Origin: CAZICM01 sp964537685
Lineage (GTDB): Bacteria > Myxococcota_A > Polyangia > Polyangiales > Polyangiaceae
Assembly (NCBI GenBank): GCA_964537685.1
Contig: CAZICM010000042.1
Location: forward strand, 1-64,000
Length of the DNA stretch: 64,000 bases
Reading direction: 5' to 3'
The notes beneath the pieces are model-generated. The model did no database searches. It was not told where the DNA came from and worked only from the letters and a program-made list of their open reading frames with translations. The stretch's first letter is position 1. Every line of letters begins with the position of its first letter. This document shows positions 60,969 through 64,000 of the stretch, in pieces. The position numbers and the translations under genes were made by a program.

Positions 60969-61056
60969 AAGAATGAACAAGATCGGTTGGATGACACGCC
61001 GCTAATTGCGGCCCTACAAAACCAGTGTTAGCGTGATTTTGCCTAATCGGCGGACT

Positions 61057-63225
61057 ATGTTGACCTTATCCGAGCTTGTTGAGCGCGTACGTGCCTATCA
61101 GCCGCGTGCAGACGTTAGTTTAATTGCCCGTGCCTATGAATTTGGTGCGGAGGCGCATAAGGGGCAAACACGAAAGAGTGGCGACCCTTACTTTTCTCAT
61201 CCGGTTTCTGTAGCCGGCGTGATCACCGAACTGAAGCTGGATACCGCGAGTGTATGCGCGGGGCTTTTGCACGATGTGGTGGAAGACACGCTGGCGACGG
61301 TAAGCGATATCGAGCGGGAGTTTGGAGAAGAGGTTGCATTTCTTGTCGATGGCGTAACGAAGCTATCCAAGATCAATTTTGCATCGCGTGAAGATCGCCA
61401 GGCGGAAAATTTCCGGAAGATGCTGGTGGCGATGGCGCGCGATATCCGCGTGCTGCTGGTGAAGCTCTGCGATCGCCTCGATAACATGCGCACGCTCGAC
61501 CATATGAGCGCCGAGGCTCAAGACCGCATTGCGCGTGAAACGATGGAGATTTACGCGCCGCTCGCCAATCGGCTGGGTATCGCGCGCTTCAAGAGCGAGC
61601 TGGAAGATTTGTCCTTCCGCTACATGGAGCCCGAGGCGTACTCGAGCCTGATTGAAAAGGTTGCGAAGACGAAGAAGGAGCAGGACCGCTACATCGACGA
61701 AGTATGCAAGACGCTGGCGGCCAAGCTTGCGGAGCAGGGATTTGCGGCAGAGGTAAAGGGGCGCGCCAAGCATTTGTATTCCATTTGGCGCAAAATGAAG
61801 GCTCAGAGCTGCGACTACGAACAAGTTCACGATGTCATCGCATTTCGCGTCATCGTCGAATCCGTGGCCGAATGTTATGCGACGCTGGGCGTGATTCATT
61901 CGCAGTGGACGCCTGTTCCAGGGCGTTTCAAGGACTACGTCGCGCTGCCGAAGCCCAACATGTATCAGTCGCTCCACACGACGGTGATCGGGCCGGGGCG
62001 CGAGCGCATTGAAGTTCAGATCCGCACCAACGAGATGAACCGCGTGGCCGAGCAAGGCATCGCGGCTCACTGGAAATACAAAGAGAACAATTCGGGCGGG
62101 ATCGATCCCAAAGATGCGGCGCGCTTTGGGTGGATCCGCCAACTGATGGAGTTTCAAAAAGACCTTAAAGATCCGGCTGAATTCTTAGAAAGCGTTAAGG
62201 TCGATCTCTTTCAGGATGAGGTGTACGTCTTCACGCCGAAAGGCGATGTGCGCGTCTTTCCGCGCAACTCGACGCCCATCGATTTCGCCTACGCGATTCA
62301 CACGGAAGTCGGCGAACACTGCAGCGGAGCGCGCGTAAACGGCGCCATCGTTCCTTTGCGCTACAAGCTGCGCAACGGCGATGTGGTCGAGGTGATGACG
62401 AAGACCGATCAGCAGCCCTCGAAAGACTGGCTGGATTTTGTCGTTACAGGCCGGGCGCGCTCAAAAATCCGCAACTTCTTGCGCGCAGAGCAGCGCGACA
62501 AATCGCTGAAATTGGGCCGCGAGCTGCTCGAAAAAGAGATGCACGCAAACGGAATGAGCTTCAGCAAGCTGCTCAAGAATCAGGATGAGCTGCGCAAAGT
62601 GACCGAAAATTTTCATGTCTCGAGCGCGGACGAACTGCTTATCGCCATCGGTTACGGCAAGGTGAATTCGCGCGCGATCGTCGAGTTTCTCGCGCCGCCT
62701 TCCCAGAGCGGAGAAAAGCCATCCTCGCCGCCCGCATCGATTAAAGAAGGCAAAATTGAACAACTGGTCCGTAAAGTCACCGGCCGCGACACCCACGGCA
62801 TTCGGCTAAACGGCATTGACGATGTTCTCGTGCGCTACACGAAGTGCTGTAACCCGCTGCCCGGCGATGAGATCGTCGGTTTTATTACCCGCGGGCGGGG
62901 CATCACCGTTCATCGCCGCAATTGTCCCAAAGCCTTCGATACCGATCCCGACCGGCGCGTTGAAATCGCGTGGGACGCCAAGGCCAAGATAAACCGGCCC
63001 GTTCAAATTCGCGTCATCACCGAAAACCGCCCCGGCATCCTCGCCACGGTGAGCCACACCTTTCACGAGCAGGGCATCAACATCAGCGAAGCCACATGCC
63101 GGGCGAGCGATGATGGACTTGCGATGAACACGTTCACGTTCTTGTGCTCCGATTTGGCACAGCTCAAGAGCGTCATCCGCAAGCTGCAGCGCATCCAAGG
63201 AATTAAGGCTGTTGAGCGCGCCTAG
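61057..63225 (+). CDS. bifunctional (p)ppGpp synthetase/hydrolase (RelA/SpoT homologue)
   Basis: A 722-residue Rel enzyme starting at ATG 61057 (MLTLSELVERV). The HD hydrolase domain is intact (HDVVEDT with His72-Asp73), and the synthetase domain (RAKHLYSIWRKM, FKDYVALPKPNMYQSLHTTV), TGS, a CC-containing zinc-finger/RIS region (VRYTKCCNPLPGDEIVG) and an ACT domain at the end complete it. It balances synthesis and breakdown of the stringent alarmone. It overlaps the next convergent gene by the stop-codon palindrome CTAG. No second synthetase is in the window. Confidence 0.95.
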   Translation: MLTLSELVERVRAYQPRADVSLIARAYEFGAEAHKGQTRKSGDPYFSHPVSVAGVITELKLDTASVCAGLLHDVVEDTLATVSDIEREFGEEVAFLVDGVTKLSKINFASREDRQAENFRKMLVAMARDIRVLLVKLCDRLDNMRTLDHMSAEAQDRIARETMEIYAPLANRLGIARFKSELEDLSFRYMEPEAYSSLIEKVAKTKKEQDRYIDEVCKTLAAKLAEQGFAAEVKGRAKHLYSIWRKMKAQSCDYEQVHDVIAFRVIVESVAECYATLGVIHSQWTPVPGRFKDYVALPKPNMYQSLHTTVIGPGRERIEVQIRTNEMNRVAEQGIAAHWKYKENNSGGIDPKDAARFGWIRQLMEFQKDLKDPAEFLESVKVDLFQDEVYVFTPKGDVRVFPRNSTPIDFAYAIHTEVGEHCSGARVNGAIVPLRYKLRNGDVVEVMTKTDQQPSKDWLDFVVTGRARSKIRNFLRAEQRDKSLKLGRELLEKEMHANGMSFSKLLKNQDELRKVTENFHVSSADELLIAIGYGKVNSRAIVEFLAPPSQSGEKPSSPPASIKEGKIEQLVRKVTGRDTHGIRLNGIDDVLVRYTKCCNPLPGDEIVGFITRGRGITVHRRNCPKAFDTDPDRRVEIAWDAKAKINRPVQIRVITENRPGILATVSHTFHEQGINISEATCRASDDGLAMNTFTFLCSDLAQLKSVIRKLQRIQGIKAVERA

Positions 63226-63722
63226 CGTTTCAGCGCCCGTGTAAGCATTCGGCCTTGATCGCCCGCAGGTTCATGCCGGGCCGCGATCGCCTGCACGCGC
63301 CGCACAAGCGCCAGAACCTTCTTGTGAGCCACGGGCGATCCCTGCTCGGCGCGCTCGCAAAAAAACGTTCTGCAACCCAGCGGACGCCATTCGTACACAG
63401 CGCAGCGCCCCTCTGATGTCAGCATCGGGCAAGGCCGCTCAGACGCCAGCACGAGATGCTTTTTGCCATCCGGGCCTGCATCCGAAATAGGCTGATTCGC
63501 AGGCTTCCATGTACCAAAACCTCCGCGCGCAGCAGCAGCGCGCATGAGTGCAAATCGTTCGATGGATGTCACATACGGCTCGCGCGCCGTGATTCCAAAG
63601 CGGCAGCACTCTGTCGATGAAGGGCAGCTCCATAGCGAAAAGAGCGCGTCGGCATCGGCGTAGACGGCGTGGAGTTCGCTGAGCAGCGCTTGTGAATCGT
63701 CGGTTTTCGCGGGTTTTTTCAC
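63222..63722 (-). CDS. YkgJ-like cysteine-cluster protein
   Basis: A 166-residue protein with spaced cysteines: SCPSSTECCRFGIT near residues 32-45, CPMLTSEGRCAVYEWRPLGCRTFFC around 98-122. This resembles the YkgJ zinc/iron-chelating family, whose exact role is unknown. Its stop interlocks with the rel stop as CTAG at 63222-63225. There is no signal peptide. Confidence 0.75.
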   Translation of the reverse strand: MKKPAKTDDSQALLSELHAVYADADALFSLWSCPSSTECCRFGITAREPYVTSIERFALMRAAAARGGFGTWKPANQPISDAGPDGKKHLVLASERPCPMLTSEGRCAVYEWRPLGCRTFFCERAEQGSPVAHKKVLALVRRVQAIAARHEPAGDQGRMLTRALKR

Positions 63723-63759
63723 GGGGTCGCCGCAAAATGAATCGGCTCAAATAAAAGTG

Positions 63760-63788
63760 TTGACAACAAAGACCGAGCGGCGTACCTA
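63760..63788 (+). promoter_or_regulatory. putative promoter of tRNA-Gly
   Basis: A perfect TTGACA at 63760-63765, 17 nt, then TACCTA at 63783-63788, 13 nt before the tRNA. The -10 is weak but shares TACC with the tRNA-Val promoter at the same spacing. Confidence 0.55.
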
Positions 63789-63801
63789 AACACCCGCCGC
63801 T

Positions 63802-63876
<75 letters not shown>

Positions 63877-63902
63877 AATCACGCTTGCTCAGGTCCAACA
63901 AG

Positions 63903-63926
63903 AGCGTTGAACAGAAGCGTTGAACA
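63903..63926. repeat. two copies of an 11-bp direct repeat after tRNA-Gly
   Basis: AGCGTTGAACA occurs at 63903-63913 and 63916-63926 with a 13-bp period. It carries no obvious function, and the rest of the sequence to the window end shows no gene. Confidence 0.4.
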
Positions 63927-64000
63927 AAAGCTTCGAGCCCCTCATCGCAGATTCACCCTGAATCCACGCGAATCAAATGCTTGACGCGCACGGGCGCCCG

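Overview
The window reads as a chromosomal segment of a moderately GC-rich deltaproteobacterial-type organism, most likely a member of the Myxococcota (inference). The grounds are four eukaryotic-like Ser/Thr kinases (three with zinc-ribbon N-termini), a TPR-containing sigma-54 activator, an FHA-DUF4388 protein, an ADYC-type lipoprotein, several large lipoproteins, a mevalonate-pathway operon, and an IF-3 with a long acidic tail like the Myxococcus Dsg protein. I see no insertion sequence, prophage, integrase, CRISPR array or rRNA. Coding density is high, and many neighbours overlap by ATGA.

Layout. 1-3.3 kb: two secreted or lipoprotein genes and a small helical protein. 3.47-3.83 kb: a degenerate 21-bp tandem repeat array. 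3.8-6.9 kb (minus): a tightly coupled operon of a 2Fe-2S/FAD oxidoreductase, a KirBac potassium channel and an FHA-degenerate-GGDEF protein. 7-9.1 kb (plus): a pseudo-metallophosphoesterase, NadD and a DUF2520 protein, all overlapping by ATGA. 9.2-15.4 kb (plus): a 1219-aa TPR/sigma-54 activator, a small lipoprotein and a membrane histidine kinase. 15.3-18.1 kb (minus): formate-tetrahydrofolate ligase and 3,5-diaminohexanoate dehydrogenase. 18.3-20 kb: FHA-DUF4388 and a membrane protein. 20-25 kb: a giant metzincin-type lipoprotein. 25.4-34.8 kb: a Cys-rich lipoprotein, a SUKH/kinase pair, a uracil phosphoribosyltransferase homologue, and a kinase-ATPase/HAD-phosphatase operon. 34.9-45.4 kb: an MshEN (c-di-GMP receptor type) protein, CoA-transferase, SCP2 protein, AccC, XseA, AroE, a triheme cytochrome lipoprotein and an aldehyde dehydrogenase. 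45.5-50.6 kb: glycogen branching enzyme with a large insertion, then a second SUKH/kinase pair. 50.7-53.8 kb: infC, thrS and tRNA-Val. 53.9-58.1 kb: the mevalonate operon, headed by a GGPP synthase-mevalonate kinase fusion. 58.2-64 kb: a kinase, HemW, RelA/SpoT, a YkgJ-like protein and tRNA-Gly.

The main leads are: SUKH (SMI1/KNR4) genes directly upstream of a Ser/Thr kinase at two unlinked sites; the prenyl-synthase/mevalonate-kinase fusion; the redox-K+ channel-FHA/GGDEF operon; several apparent pseudoenzymes (GGDEF reading AGDSF, a phosphoesterase without its metal ligands, a sigma-54 activator with a ruined P-loop); and the 21-bp repeat array. All family assignments rest on motif recognition by eye; no searches were run.
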